Positions 36,944-47,814 of a stretch of DNA of 64,000 nucleotides are shown in pieces. Under the pieces are notes generated by a model. That model was not told where the DNA came from, did no database searches, and was given only the letters and a program-made list of their open reading frames with translations. Made by a program: the position numbers and the translations under genes. The stretch is from NCBI RefSeq assembly GCF_000699445.3, contig NC_067195.1, positions 56,090,465-56,154,464 on the forward strand. Direction: 5' to 3'. Position 1 is the stretch's first letter; every line of letters starts with the position of its first letter. The DNA is from Schistosoma haematobium (Eukaryota; Platyhelminthes; Trematoda; Strigeidida; Schistosomatidae).

Positions 36944-37795
36944 CTAGAGCTTTTTATCTTCGACAGAATATCCATTACAAAACGTATCTGTATCCTCGAA
37001 CTCATGATTATATAGTCTTTCTAAATCTCGCAAAATATCATTAGTGGAACAATGACACCACTGAACTTGATGTAGAGACCTTGATACTCCCTTAGGACCT
37101 ATAATCATCCAACCAAGATGAGTACGCAGAGCAAACGGATGCTTCCTGTCCCCCAGATGTTGTTCCAGGATCCAATGTGCATCCGGAGCATCACACCCAA
37201 TCAATATTCCTACAAAATTACTTTGCAACCTCGGAAGGGTTATGTCCTTTAGATGATTCCACCGTTTCAGTTGGAGTTCGGTTAAAGGTGTTGCATGATC
37301 GATCGGAAGTTTCTTGGTCATGTAAACTTTGTTGATCCTTATAGAACCCTGTTCATCTAATGAAAATACCTCTAAATTTACCTCCAAACATTCACAATTG
37401 GTAGTTCCGTTCACAGTCGCCACCTTTATCGAAGTCTCTTTACCTTTGATGCCCAACTGATTAATTAATTCTTCACATACAAGAGAAGTGTCAGAACCGC
37501 TATCTAGAAGTGCATATGTTTCCAAACATCCTTTGGGACCGTATAGTCTGACTGGAACGATCCCAAAACAAACCTTTGAGGAGTTCCAATCCTTAGCCAG
37601 GGTCACCACATGGTTATCAATACTATCAATATGCAATAATGAATTATGCCTAACCTTGCAATTCTCAACGTCGCACTTGAAGCCTGAGCTGCATGTCATA
37701 GCTATGTGACCTTTCCTCAAACATAAGTAACATAGACCACGTTTTCTTACCTCCTGCCTCCTTTTTTTACATTCATTTTTGCTAACCTTGGACAA
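36944..37795 (-). CDS. Unit 3 second zinc knuckle and aspartic protease
   Basis: A 283-codon frame with CYLCLRKGHIAMTC (CX2CX4HX4C) and YALLDSGSDTSLV (catalytic Asp intact). It overlaps the end of the Gag frame by 49 bases in the -1 frame, across an A7 run, so a -1 ribosomal shift could fuse it to Gag. It ends at EDKKL through a short T run shared with unit 1. Confidence 0.75.
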   Translation of the reverse strand: MSKVSKNECKKRRQEVRKRGLCYLCLRKGHIAMTCSSGFKCDVENCKVRHNSLLHIDSIDNHVVTLAKDWNSSKVCFGIVPVRLYGPKGCLETYALLDSGSDTSLVCEELINQLGIKGKETSIKVATVNGTTNCECLEVNLEVFSLDEQGSIRINKVYMTKKLPIDHATPLTELQLKRWNHLKDITLPRLQSNFVGILIGCDAPDAHWILEQHLGDRKHPFALRTHLGWMIIGPKGVSRSLHQVQWCHCSTNDILRDLERLYNHEFEDTDTFCNGYSVEDKKL

Positions 37796-38943
37796 TTTGT
37801 CGCTTCATGATCACCTACGCAGATTTCACAACGTGATACCTTGACTGAGTTATTTGAGTCTCGTCTAATTGCATGAAAGCGTGATCTCCTATCAGCTTGG
37901 CCTTCAGAATTCCTTTTACCGAACCTTGAGTTACACTGTACTAATCTACCATAACGGGTTCGGGCAATTTTGGCCCTCTCTTCTACAAAGACCACAAATT
38001 CTTCAAAGCTCGGCTCCTTCCCATGCATCATGATATTATCGGGGACTTCCACCCACTTATTCTGCAATTCTAGTGGTAGGCATGAAACTATTACCTCCAA
38101 ATTAGCCGTAGAATTAACGTCAGACATATATCCCATTTGCTTCAACGTTATACATACATTACGCAACTTAATCGCAAAGTCAGTTAATACGTCAGCCAAT
38201 CCTCCGACAGGTTTATGGTTTAATAACTCAATAATTAGTTCTCGTGCAACAAGATGTTCTTTACCAAATAAATCATACAAAATTCGTTTAGCCCTATCAT
38301 AGCCCAAATCACTGGGCAAAGAAACGCAAGATTCAATTGCTGTTCTGGCCTTTCCCTTGCAATAATATAACAAATACGACAGCAATTGGCCCTTATCTGA
38401 CAGTTTACTCTCTATAAGGCTATTAAACTGACTAATGAAACGGTAATACTGACCCGGTTGCCCATCAAAGTACATCATATCGATCTTAGGTAAAACCATG
38501 TTACTAACCATTGTATGTAACATGTCCTTCAGCTCCCCAACCCAATCGACTTTTGAGATGTTACATACCTCCCCTGAGTGATTATTACACCCAGTATCAC
38601 AATCCAAATAATTTTCCACTTTAGCATTTATCCCACATTTATCTACGGGTAATCGTTCATCGTCCTCGATGGCCTTGCATTCTAGTTCAGCGATATCAAC
38701 CTCTTCTTGTAGATCTAACATCTTAAGTTGCCGTTCTAATTCAAGTCTCTTCTCTAAATTTCTTTTCCTCAGTAATGCTTTATCTAACTTTAGTCTAGAA
38801 GTACTTAGCTGGCTAGAGGACATACTATTAAGACTAACATCATCACATTTATCATCATTAACATCAGACATACCACAAACAGCTTTGGAAGTTTTACCAT
38901 CCATTTCATCATTTTCCTTCAGCCTTTTGCTCCGTGTTTCCAT
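37747..38943 (-). CDS. Unit 3 Gag, intact frame
   Basis: A 398-codon frame from METRSKRL to NVKKGGRR. Its coiled-coil N-terminus, DUF1759-like capsid region and first zinc knuckle are as in unit 2. The stop comes five codons after the A7 run, unlike the longer tail of unit 2. As the first gene after LTR D, it would be expressed from the outer 5' LTR if that LTR is active. Confidence 0.75.
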   Translation of the reverse strand: METRSKRLKENDEMDGKTSKAVCGMSDVNDDKCDDVSLNSMSSSQLSTSRLKLDKALLRKRNLEKRLELERQLKMLDLQEEVDIAELECKAIEDDERLPVDKCGINAKVENYLDCDTGCNNHSGEVCNISKVDWVGELKDMLHTMVSNMVLPKIDMMYFDGQPGQYYRFISQFNSLIESKLSDKGQLLSYLLYYCKGKARTAIESCVSLPSDLGYDRAKRILYDLFGKEHLVARELIIELLNHKPVGGLADVLTDFAIKLRNVCITLKQMGYMSDVNSTANLEVIVSCLPLELQNKWVEVPDNIMMHGKEPSFEEFVVFVEERAKIARTRYGRLVQCNSRFGKRNSEGQADRRSRFHAIRRDSNNSVKVSRCEICVGDHEATNCPRLAKMNVKKGGRR

Positions 38944-39089
38944 CGTTATCGTTGTTCCAAATAATCAGTTACCAAAAAAATCTGAATTAATCCAAACGAA
39001 ATCGACAAATAAGACCAGGAATTTGGATCCAAATTACTGTCCAGACTGATCCAAGGTATAAACACAGAACCAATAATTGAAGAACTTTA

Positions 39090-39496
39090 TGTTGCGTCCA
39101 AGTTTTGCTCGTTCCAGTTATTGAAGTACGGACTATCCATCTACTTGCAAATTACGAACCCAAATTAACAACAGAACCAAGTTCCAATTTAGATACCAAA
39201 TTTATTCGTAATTCACAAATAATCGACCAAATGTCGTTCTAACAACAATAATTATAACAATTACAAAACAAACCTTCAATTTTGTAGGTTCCCGGAGCAA
39301 AACTCTCAAATACCAAACCAAAGACAAAGAGAGCACCAAAATACCAAACCAAAGACAAACCAAAATGTTTGAAATAATGATATAAACAAACAAGTTCAAA
39401 AGTTAGGTAAAACAATTACATCCAAAAAACACAGTAAATTATTAATGTACAATAAAAGGTTTTAATCCGCCAAACGTCTTCAGTTCTCCCGTATCA
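39090..39496 (-). repeat. BEL LTR D (rightmost, 5' LTR of the array)
   Basis: 407 bases. Its ends are TGTTGCG and CGTATCA, one change in each terminal repeat compared with A-C. It shares the four diagnostic variants with LTR A. Confidence 0.9.
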
Positions 39497-39501
39497 GATA
39501 A
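39497..39501. repeat. Right target-site duplication of the BEL array
   Basis: GATAA, matching 24511-24515. Confidence 0.85.
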
Positions 39502-40104
39502 ATGATCATCATGAATACTCGACTCAGTAGGATCAGAATTAGAAGACTTAATATTAGTTGCAGTAAGGTGAACATTAGCATTACAAACTGACTGAACTTG
39601 TCCAGTATCATGACATTTGAAGCACTTAGAATTATGAAATTGACATGAATTAGAAGAGTGAAACTTGCAACAGGACAAACACTGACCACACTTGTCCCCA
39701 TCCTCGTGAACTGCATCCAAACTCAATGAATTGTCTGCATAAGTTTGAGTATGCACTGGGTCAGGATGACGTAGTAATGTAGTGGTGTTTTTTATATCCT
39801 CATGAATCATTTTACGAGATCGTAATCCTTTACCGCATTCGAAATTTGTATACTGAACATAGTCTAGCAGCAGTTCCTTGAGAGTTGTATAAGGAAGCGA
39901 GATAGGCTTTTCCGGCATAGTCAGAATTCTTAATAAGCTGTATGCTTCTCTCCCAATGAATGTGAGGAAGTGTGCCACAATATTACCATCCTCATTATCT
40001 CCCTTGGTCATAGCCCAGATTTCGAACCTTTCAAAGTAATCTTCAAAAGCTTCCAAAGTTGAATGAATATCTAACTTTTCCATTACAGGCTTATAATGCT
40101 TCAA
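39502..40104 (-). pseudogene. Outer gypsy-like Gag, part upstream of the BEL insertion
   Basis: About 200 minus-strand codons up to the insertion, after which the frame reads into LTR D. The N-terminal part (EAFEDYFERFEIWAM, then FLTFIGREAYSLLRIL) is the capsid start typical of schistosome gypsy Gag. Later a Cys/His cluster includes CFKCHDTGQVQSVC, a CX2CX3GHX4C knuckle in which the His is Gln. The in-frame ATG is at about the eighth codon of the open stretch; upstream the frame runs into the flanking repeat. The rest of the ORF is at 23931-24510. Confidence 0.75.
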
Positions 40105-40257
40105 TTATTTGAATTGTATTATGAACTAGGAATCCCAGAATTAACGCGATTGAATTAAGAGGTGAGACACAAGCACAAGCGAATATATTGTATTTGGAAT
40201 TCGAAATCGAGCATTCAACAAGTACCAAAGAATCATTAGTTAATTCAAACACCACAC
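40101..40257 (-). repeat. Flanking repeat, right copy
   Basis: Nearly identical to 23588-23745 (a few substitutions and a one-base difference). It begins within the outer gag frame. Confidence 0.6.
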
Positions 40258-40751
40258 GTACCTAAATGTGCAACACTAAGTACGTGTTTAATCCTATTTT
40301 GGTCTGCTCAACCTCTCAACCTTGGCTCCCCTGAAGAAAAGCGATCAAGCCATGCTAGCCTACATTTTTATCAGCAAAAGTGAGCTAAGACATTCTGCTG
40401 AAATCAGGCACTGAAATTTCAAATGGTTGAATGTGTCAGCTTTACATAACAATGTACAGTACGTGAACTGAGGATTTCATCCTCAACTTCATATGGATGC
40501 TCATGGGGACTTCTTACTTCACACAATCTTATGTGCTACAAAGCAGTCTGTTAAGTTAATGGTCCTCGAAATCTACAAGCAACATACAGTCATCAATAAT
40601 CACACTTTTTGTTTGCTAAGCTGGGCGGGTTACAAATGAACTGGTAATGACAGCGCTTACAGTTAGATCAAATAAGTAAGAAATATATGCACTAAGGCAA
40701 TGAGAGAAGACAGGCTTCAGTATGATAATTTGGAGTATTTGGGTTATGGTA
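40258..40751. other. Unassigned DNA
   Basis: No coding or repeat feature that I can support between two copies of the flanking repeat. Confidence 0.4.
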
Positions 40752-40905
40752 TAAATTAGGAACCCCAGAAATAACGCAATTTTATCAAGAAGTACTAGAT
40801 AAGCACGAACGAATGTACTGTATTTGGAATTCTAAATTAAGCATTCAACAAGTACAAAGGAATCACTAGTTCATTCAAACACCACATTCAGCACCAGATA
40901 AAGCT
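40752..40905 (-). repeat. Third, diverged copy of the flanking repeat
   Basis: Follows 40101-40257 over its length with about one difference in six bases, and ends at the same CAAACACCACA stretch. Confidence 0.6.
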
Positions 40906-40939
40906 TGTTGATGCAGTGAACCTTCAAGCTACCGACAGG

Positions 40940-41800
40940 TAGAACGTCTCTCAATCCCCTCAAAGATTATGGAGTTCCTGATATTCGAATTTCAAAACGA
41001 TAACTTACTATGCATAAACTTCTTTTCAGCCCAACAGCACGGTTTGAGGAAAAGGAACTCTTGTGTTACCAACATGCTGACTGAGGTGGATAGATGGACA
41101 ACCGTCTTTGATCGCAAGGGTAAGTTTGATGTTATATACCTTGGCTTCTCAAAGGCTTTCGATAGGGTCAATCATATGTGCCTTATCAATAAGCTCAAAC
41201 GACTAGGTATCAAATCACTAATAATTGATCAACTGGATTCATATTTAAACAATCGAAATTTCAAGGACAGGGTTACATTTTGTTTTCCTCAGGCTAAGGA
41301 ATATCCTAGTGGGAGCCCCCAGAGTTCAGTACTAGGACCCATTATTTACTTGATTTATGTAATCGTTCTTCCACCGCAAGTATCATCAGACTTACTACTT
41401 TTACTGAAGATGTAAAACTTTGGTGAGAGATACACAATCAAAAAGATAAACTGGCACTTCAGGAGGATCTGATTCGACTTCAACGTTGGACAGATGACAC
41501 CGGACTTACCTTTAACACTTCAAAGTGTAAAGTAGTCCATCTGAGACATGTTAAAGACTACAGCTACAAATTAGGCAACTCCCCTCTAGAAGTAATCAAG
41601 TTGAAAAAGACTTAGGAGTGCTGGTACCCTACGATTTGAAGTTTTACGCTAACTGTCACAAAGATGCCTTTCGAGCGAACCTTGCAAAGATGACATTGAA
41701 GCGCATTTTTGGCTAGCTTGACGGAAGATCTTTCCACATAATCTTCAACAATTTTATTCGTCCCCATTTAGAGTACAAATATATTAGTTAGTATAGCCAA
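40940..41800 (+). pseudogene. CR1-like non-LTR reverse transcriptase fragment
   Basis: The frame 40969-41415 carries QHGLRKRNSCVTNML, GFSKAFDRVNH (motif A, first Asp missing) and SGSPQSSVLGP in place of the usual SGVPQGSVLGP. Downstream to about 41800 broken frames continue the thumb (LQEDLIRLQRWTDD, NTSKCKVVHL). Stops and frameshifts are frequent. No endonuclease is seen, so this is a 5'-truncated dead copy. Confidence 0.8.
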
Positions 41801-42274
41801 CTTTTACTATAATTGATTTTACACTGATCAAGGACAGCAAATTATCAAAATATCATGATATGAATCTGAACTACTAAGGAGTAGTATGGTGTTATAAGTG
41901 TCAATTACAATGGGTGATTCTTGAACTTTTCTTCATTTGGTACATTGTATTTTGTGCAAAATGAGTAGAACTTTGGGTTCTACATCTTATACGTCTCGTT
42001 TTAGTGAGAAAATGTTCATTTATTCTCTTTTAGTGGATTGAGAGTTTTACAGTTCTTACCAAAATAAAGGTAAGTAGCCAAATATTAGCTAGTGTTCCAA
42101 TCTCTGAATCACACAAACTTTTTGTATACTAAAATGAGATTTAAAGTAAATTAAATTGTAAATTGTCGACCACTTCAACCATTCACTTGAGATTGTGCAC
42201 GTCTAGTTTTTTGTCTTGGAAAATCAGAGTGGAAATATTCTAAGTGATATTATCATTGTTACTATAACTAAAAA

Positions 42275-42275
<1 letters not shown>

Positions 42276-42332
<57 letters not shown>
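42276..42332. repeat. (TA)n microsatellite, about 57 bases
   Basis: Uninterrupted TA dinucleotides. A frame reading Tyr-Ile repeats across it is an artefact. Confidence 0.95.
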
Positions 42333-42334
<2 letters not shown>

Positions 42335-42492
42335 TGTGAACACGTTTGGCTATATACATCTACATACATACAAGTACTTACTAGGTAAAATTCTGATGAA
42401 CTTTGATCAAATCTTGATCCAAAGCTATGTTTTTTACATTTCTAACATAATTCATATTCAGCAAATAGTAACAAAGGTTTCTGTATCTCGGT

Positions 42493-42575
42493 GACATAAG
42501 ACGAAACGGCCGTCCAGTGCTTCCAGGTTTTCCATGGTGGTCTAACTTCAATTGGATCATGATCTCAACTATTAC
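42493..42575 (+). repeat. SINE body fragment with partial hammerhead
   Basis: Contains GACGAAACGGCCGTCCAGTG followed by the SINE body 'ttccatggtggtctaac'. The 5' half of the ribozyme (CUGANGA arm) is missing or replaced. Confidence 0.65.
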
Positions 42576-42599
42576 AATTACTACAATATCCACGAAAAC

Positions 42600-43960
42600 C
42601 CCTTCTGATTTGGTAAATTAGTCTGCACAATCCCACTAATCATTTATTTCCGATGTATTTTTTTCAATAGTCCTAAATGTAACCTATCTTTTATTCCAGT
42701 AATTACCATCGTAACTTTTGTCGTTCATAAATTACAGTTTATTAACTATCAGTATGTTACTCAGTTTTGTGGCAGAAATGTATCCGTAGTGTACCTGTTA
42801 AAGTATGTTAACAATTGTTATGGTTTATACTCTTGTAAATTACCTACATAATCACGTGAAGTGAATTTAAATATGAATGACAAGTAGTTTTGAACATTTA
42901 CCTACACATCTTTTATGAATGATAGTTTGATAACTTGAATATTTGTGTGACATTCCAACTGTGATCTCAGAGTAAAAGTTATTTGATCGATGAAGGTCAT
43001 ATAAGGGATATTCAAAAAATTTGCTGATCATAATACTTAAATGAAGTAAAATTTGTCTGTGTTATTAGATTTATACTTAAATAATTAGGTAACTTTACAA
43101 TTATTCAAGTTATCTATAATCATCTCGGGTAATAACCTGAATATTTACATAGAAACAAGGCGATTTAATTGTAAGTCAAAGTTCACCATCACTTCATAAT
43201 ACTCTAAGCTGACAAACGCGATTCACGAAACTGTAGACATTTAACGAAGATGATTTGTGCAGCTTAGGATGTAGAAGCAAGCAATAATGTAACTTTTTAC
43301 CACAATTTAAACAATCCAATGAACTGAGATCATCAGCGTGGGAAAATTTACATTTGAAGGATACGATGAATTTATTGCGTTTCAGTGCTTTCTCTTGAAC
43401 TATATATAACCTTAAAAGTCTAATTATTTCAAAAAATTCGAAAATTTAAATTCATTAAAGAATAGGTAATTTGAAATAAAGATAAATTTAAGGAAGAACG
43501 TTTAAATAGGGTTTTTATGAGAGCTTAGAGTGACGGTTTTAGAATATGTGATGTAATTTTTAGCAAGTAATATAACATGTATGTAAAGAGTTTAAACATG
43601 AGATCTTTGAATTAAATTCACTAGGTTGAGATTACAATTAGTCAAAGAATAAAAGACGAGAAGATTTCAAAATGTTTAGCCTGCTTTCATTACCAAGATT
43701 GCTAAAGGTTACTTACTGATTATCACTAACTACAAAAGTCAAATTTAAGCCTCCTAATGTCTGTGACTAATAAAAGTTTTAGTAGGTCAGAGTTAAATTG
43801 TTTGTTGATCACTTTTAATTGATTCAATGAGTTCAATTAATATTCCATATATAGAAATTGGATCGTTATTGAACTGTGAAAACTATTTCATCCCTTGGAT
43901 CATTTGTTCCTGGGAATAAATTGGATAAGACAAGTAGTTGTACATCCTTTCCAACGAATA
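42600..43960. other. AT-rich DNA without recognised features
   Basis: No reading frame or repeat that I can support. Confidence 0.4.
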
Positions 43961-43964
43961 AGTA

Positions 43965-44125
43965 AGTTAGTATATCAATTGTCTTCGCTGGGCAAGTCTC
44001 TGTTCTGGGTTCGAACCCCGTATGAAGGATAGTGGATACGCACTTCCGAAGAACCCCATAATAGAACGAAACGGCCGTCTAGTGCTTCCAGGTTTTCAAT
44101 GGTGGTCTAACATTGATCAATTCGT
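43965..44125 (+). repeat. tRNA-derived SINE with degenerate hammerhead
   Basis: A box-B-like GGGTTCGAACCCC at 44008-44020 marks the tRNA-derived head; box A is poorly preserved. The body at 44040-44085 folds like a hammerhead (pairing arms GCACT and AGTGC, GAAAC core, GUC cleavage triplet), but the first core reads CCGAAGA instead of CUGANGA. Confidence 0.65.
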
Positions 44126-44129
44126 GATT

Positions 44130-45220
44130 TTAATGAGAATCAACAATTTACACAATCCCAAACTGTAAATTATGTCTTCTATTGAGCTTTGGTATTGTAT
44201 TCTGCTCTTGTTACTACTTATTTGGCTTTCGGTGTTCCAACTGAAGCTTTGAAAATTTAGGTATATATGTAACATATCGGTCTGCGTCAAGTAGTTAAAT
44301 TTATTGGTAATGGTTTAAGCGAAAACATAACAGACCAAACATTTGCAAACCAGCATTATAGACATAATTGATGTAGTTGACTGAATTTATAATAGTATCT
44401 TATTTTCACTAGTTGGCAACAAAATACACTAGGATACATCATGTTTCTCACTTTGTTTTAAAGTTTAAACTAGGGATCTCTAGAAAAAATAGAAAAAAAC
44501 TGTGATTAATAAATCATCAAGCTACAAATATTTTAAACTGTTTCACGACTATTTTGGAATTTATTTCAAATCCGTATTTTTAATGATATTCTAAAAGGAC
44601 AATAGATTTAGTATGTGTTTGCTTGTGTATGTGTTCTCTGTTAAACACTAATAAAAGAAATAGGAACAGACAAGATTCCTTATGAATGTTTTTTTTTAAG
44701 TCTGTAGGTTAGTTATTTAGCTTTATGAAAACGTTCAGTGACTATGGATCATAGCATTTCACACTATTCATGGTCACTAATTTATCGAACCTTGATCAGC
44801 TTTGTTCGGAAAGGAATCTGGATCAATATTTTTTATTCAACTATGTGAATCTTTCTTATGTAGAAAATTACTAGTTCTGTACTAAATGAAAAGTAAATGG
44901 TTCTGTATCACTTCTGTCAAACTTCTATATAAAGTTTCAGTCTTCGATTAACCGGATCAGTCCACTGATCCTAAAATCTTTCTAATTTACCCACCATCTA
45001 GTAAAAAATCCCAAGGAAATTGTGAAATACAAATAATCAATATTCCATCTGTATATACGTAAAGCCTTTGAAGATTACCCGCTACATAGTAAGTACTCCC
45101 ACTTACTTAAGAAGTTTGATTTCCTCAAATAAGTTACCTCAGATATTTTCATTGAATATAATAATTAATCATCCTAATGTACAAATTTAGCGTGCCTTCA
45201 TTCCAAAACAATAATGAATG
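44130..45220. other. AT-rich DNA without recognised features
   Basis: Nothing supported. Confidence 0.4.
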
Positions 45221-45224
45221 AAAC

Positions 45225-45682
45225 CATTTATTGAGATTAGATGGTGGTTGGAGGTAGTCGACAGGAAACCGTGGATCCGGGTTTCGTGCTATTTGGCACT
45301 CGTCAGCAAGGTGTACGTGTAATCTTGAGGGAACTGGTGTTCCCTGGCGGATTCGATCTCGTGTCACCCAGCTTCACAGTCAAAGACGTTACCACTGAGC
45401 TATCCGAGCCGCGACCGGCCAGACAGACATGACATTGATTGCCACCCAGTGATCAATCAATTGTGATTACATCTCAGTTCTACAGGAGGTCGGTCGCGGC
45501 CCGAATAGCCTAGTGTTAACGTCTTTGACTGTGAAGCTGGGTGACACGAGATCGAATCCGCCAGGGAACACCAGTTCCCTCAAGATTACACGTACACCTT
45601 GCTGACGAGTACCAAGTAGCACGAAACCCGGGTCCAGGGTTTCCTGTTGACTACCTCCAACCACCATCTAATCTCAATATAT
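45225..45682. repeat. Palindromic pair of tRNA-like SINEs
   Basis: Arms 45225-45424 and 45487-45682 are reverse complements with few mismatches around a spacer of about 60 bases. On the plus strand the right arm carries a tRNA-like head (TAGCCTAGTGTTAACG as box A, GATCGAATCC as box B). The left arm carries the same on the minus strand. Head-to-head SINE copies are the simplest reading. Confidence 0.7.
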
Positions 45683-45699
45683 AGTGTCCGCAGTGTCGA

Positions 45700-45815
45700 G
45701 TCACCTAGACTGGTGACCACATTGCAACATGATCGATAGCATTCGATCTGCACTAATAAGGACTAGATACGTATGACATTGATCACCACCCAGTGATCAA
45801 TCAATTGTGAAACCA
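45700..45815 (+). repeat. SINE tail fragment
   Basis: The block 'ccacccagtgatcaatcaat' and its flanks at 45788-45815 repeat the spacer of the neighbouring palindrome (45440-45470), so this is a further piece of the same SINE family. Confidence 0.5.
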
Positions 45816-45829
45816 TTCATTACTTATAT

Positions 45830-46785
45830 TGAAAATAAACCCCACTGATACTCTTATTAATATCAAGTCTGTATCTAAATTCTAAAAAAAATAATAAGAA
45901 ATTACATTCAAATTTTGTGCTAACCTACAGAAACAATTATCTATTGGTTATCCATTAGTGTTTTCTATAAAATGAAATTAATGTACTAGACTTTTTACAC
46001 CTTCCTTTTCTAAATAGTAACTTATTTAGTAATAATAGTTTCATTTGCCCTAGATCCAGTATAACTATGATTATATTTATGCTTATACAGATATGTCAAA
46101 TGATTATTTTATTGAAAATGAATAAATTTATTACAATGATACATTTAGATTAAATACTATTTAGTATAGTAATAGTTACTTATATATTAGTATGAATTAG
46201 ATATAAATATCTAAGAACGATTTATAAAACATTCGGATATTCATATTTGGATTAAAATGTGTAAGAATATTTAATTTAGTTTATTTAAACAAATTTATTA
46301 CATATTGAGTGAATTTATAGTGTAAAAATTATAACATATAAGTAGTATTTAATTGGTATATATGTAAAACAAAATACCCAGTTAAAAATGTTCATCAATG
46401 AGAGATCGTATAAGTGTATTTGCTAGGTTTGAAGTTATCACGAGTTCACTTAATCTGCGAACGAGAACAAGGACTCAGTGACCAAAGACCAGCAAGCTAG
46501 CTATTCATGCGTCCCATCCCCGTTAACTAGAGGGAGAAGACCAAGCTTGGAATGGGAAAGTATAATCTGCAAAACAACCAGAACGAGCGATCACACAGCG
46601 ATCCCACAAACACAATTCAAAACGTATACATATTAATTATATGTGTATAATCGATATTGCTATGGAAGTATTTTGAAACATTCAATCGATTAGAATGGTT
46701 CAGTTAATTAACAATTATATAGTATTGGTCCACAAATGGGTCCTAAGAATTACTACTCATTATTCTTATCGGGGCATAACAGTAG
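45830..46785. other. AT-rich DNA; possible repeat scrap at 46400-46620
   Basis: The 46400-46620 stretch is richer in GC than its surroundings and may be an inserted repeat, but I cannot name it. Nothing else seen. Confidence 0.35.
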
Positions 46786-47065
46786 TGAACAGAACACGAG
46801 TAGGGACAATCGAATGTATTTAACACAAAATTACAGGAATTGTTAATAAAATCTAACAATCATAAAGTAAATGCTTAATTTGCAAAATTTTCATCAATTG
46901 TTTCAAAATGACTCAGACTTCATTGTTCTTGCATTTTCATACAAATTGCATTCTGTTCCCATTCTTTACTATTTGATCCTCTTGTCTCTTTGCTGTCAGA
47001 CCTTCTGTTCACGACTAATATCATCTACTACTTATGTCATTATAAGTAGTACACATCATATAAGT
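46786..47065 (+). repeat. LTR-like dispersed repeat, copy 2
   Basis: About 280 bases close to 63196-63485, starting 'gtgaacagaacacg', and more distantly like 22517-22720. A short frame across it is not conserved as a protein between the copies. Confidence 0.7.
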
Positions 47066-47069
47066 ACTT

Positions 47070-47810
47070 ATTAAGGTAGATAAATTCATCAGAAATTTAT
47101 GTTTCATTAAATGAATGTTAAATGATTAAGTTAATTTACTGTCTTATTATTCAACATTATATATATACATGAAATTAAATATTATCATTAATGAATACAA
47201 TGTAGATGTAAGTCATGGAATAGATATGAAATAATTATGTTTCAATTTAGAAAGTTATTAATATATCCATGAAATAATATTTATCATGAATAAATCTATG
47301 CATAGATATAAGGCAGTAAAATAACATCAATATGAACTTTAAATCTATCGTTGTGATTTTGAAGGTTATCATCATAGTTGACCAAAAAAGAAATGTATTG
47401 TAGTTCCAAAGAACTCATTACAATATTCAGTTGATGGATTGAATGATTCTAAGCGTATTATTGGGCACAAATAATATATGAAATGAATGGTAATTTGATA
47501 AGATCAAACATTAAGAATTGGCTTAAATATAATAGACGACACATTTCGTCATATATACCTAAATTTAATTAAATCGATTTTTCTCATTTATTAATAAATG
47601 GTAAAGTCGTTCAAGATTTGATAGCATAGATCGTCAAGTTTTTTTTCATCAGTGTAATACGGTTCATTTTAAATCCTTTATGTACACAAAAATAATCTCT
47701 GTAATAATTTTCCAATATATCTAGTAATGTATATATTATTATTATCAGTTGCCGGTAATTTAGAAATGATAATAGATATTAATTTCATCCTGTTCACGCA
47801 TGAATGCACT
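47070..47810. other. AT-rich DNA without recognised features
   Basis: Nothing supported. Confidence 0.4.
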
Positions 47811-47814
47811 TACT

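Larger units (their letters stand above)
24516..39496 (-). mobile_element. Tandem BEL/Pao retrotransposon array: 4 LTRs, 3 internal regions
   Basis: Order left to right: LTR A, internal 1, LTR B, internal 2, LTR C, internal 3, LTR D, each LTR shared by its neighbours. All lie on the minus strand. Internal regions are 4451, 4455 and 4459 bases. Each encodes Gag with zinc knuckles, an aspartic protease, a YVDD reverse transcriptase, an RNase H piece and the DUF5641-like C-terminal end of BEL/Pao Pol, but lacks an integrase core. A single 5-bp duplication flanks the whole array. Private substitutions and indels in each internal region argue against simple assembly duplication. Confidence 0.9.

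Noticed and set aside
24516..39496. A CRISPR array or satellite
   Set aside because: The repeats are LTRs of retrotransposons with coding internal regions; the spacing and ends are not those of CRISPR.
42216..42494. A 92-codon protein with Tyr-Ile repeats
   Set aside because: It is a translation of the TA microsatellite.
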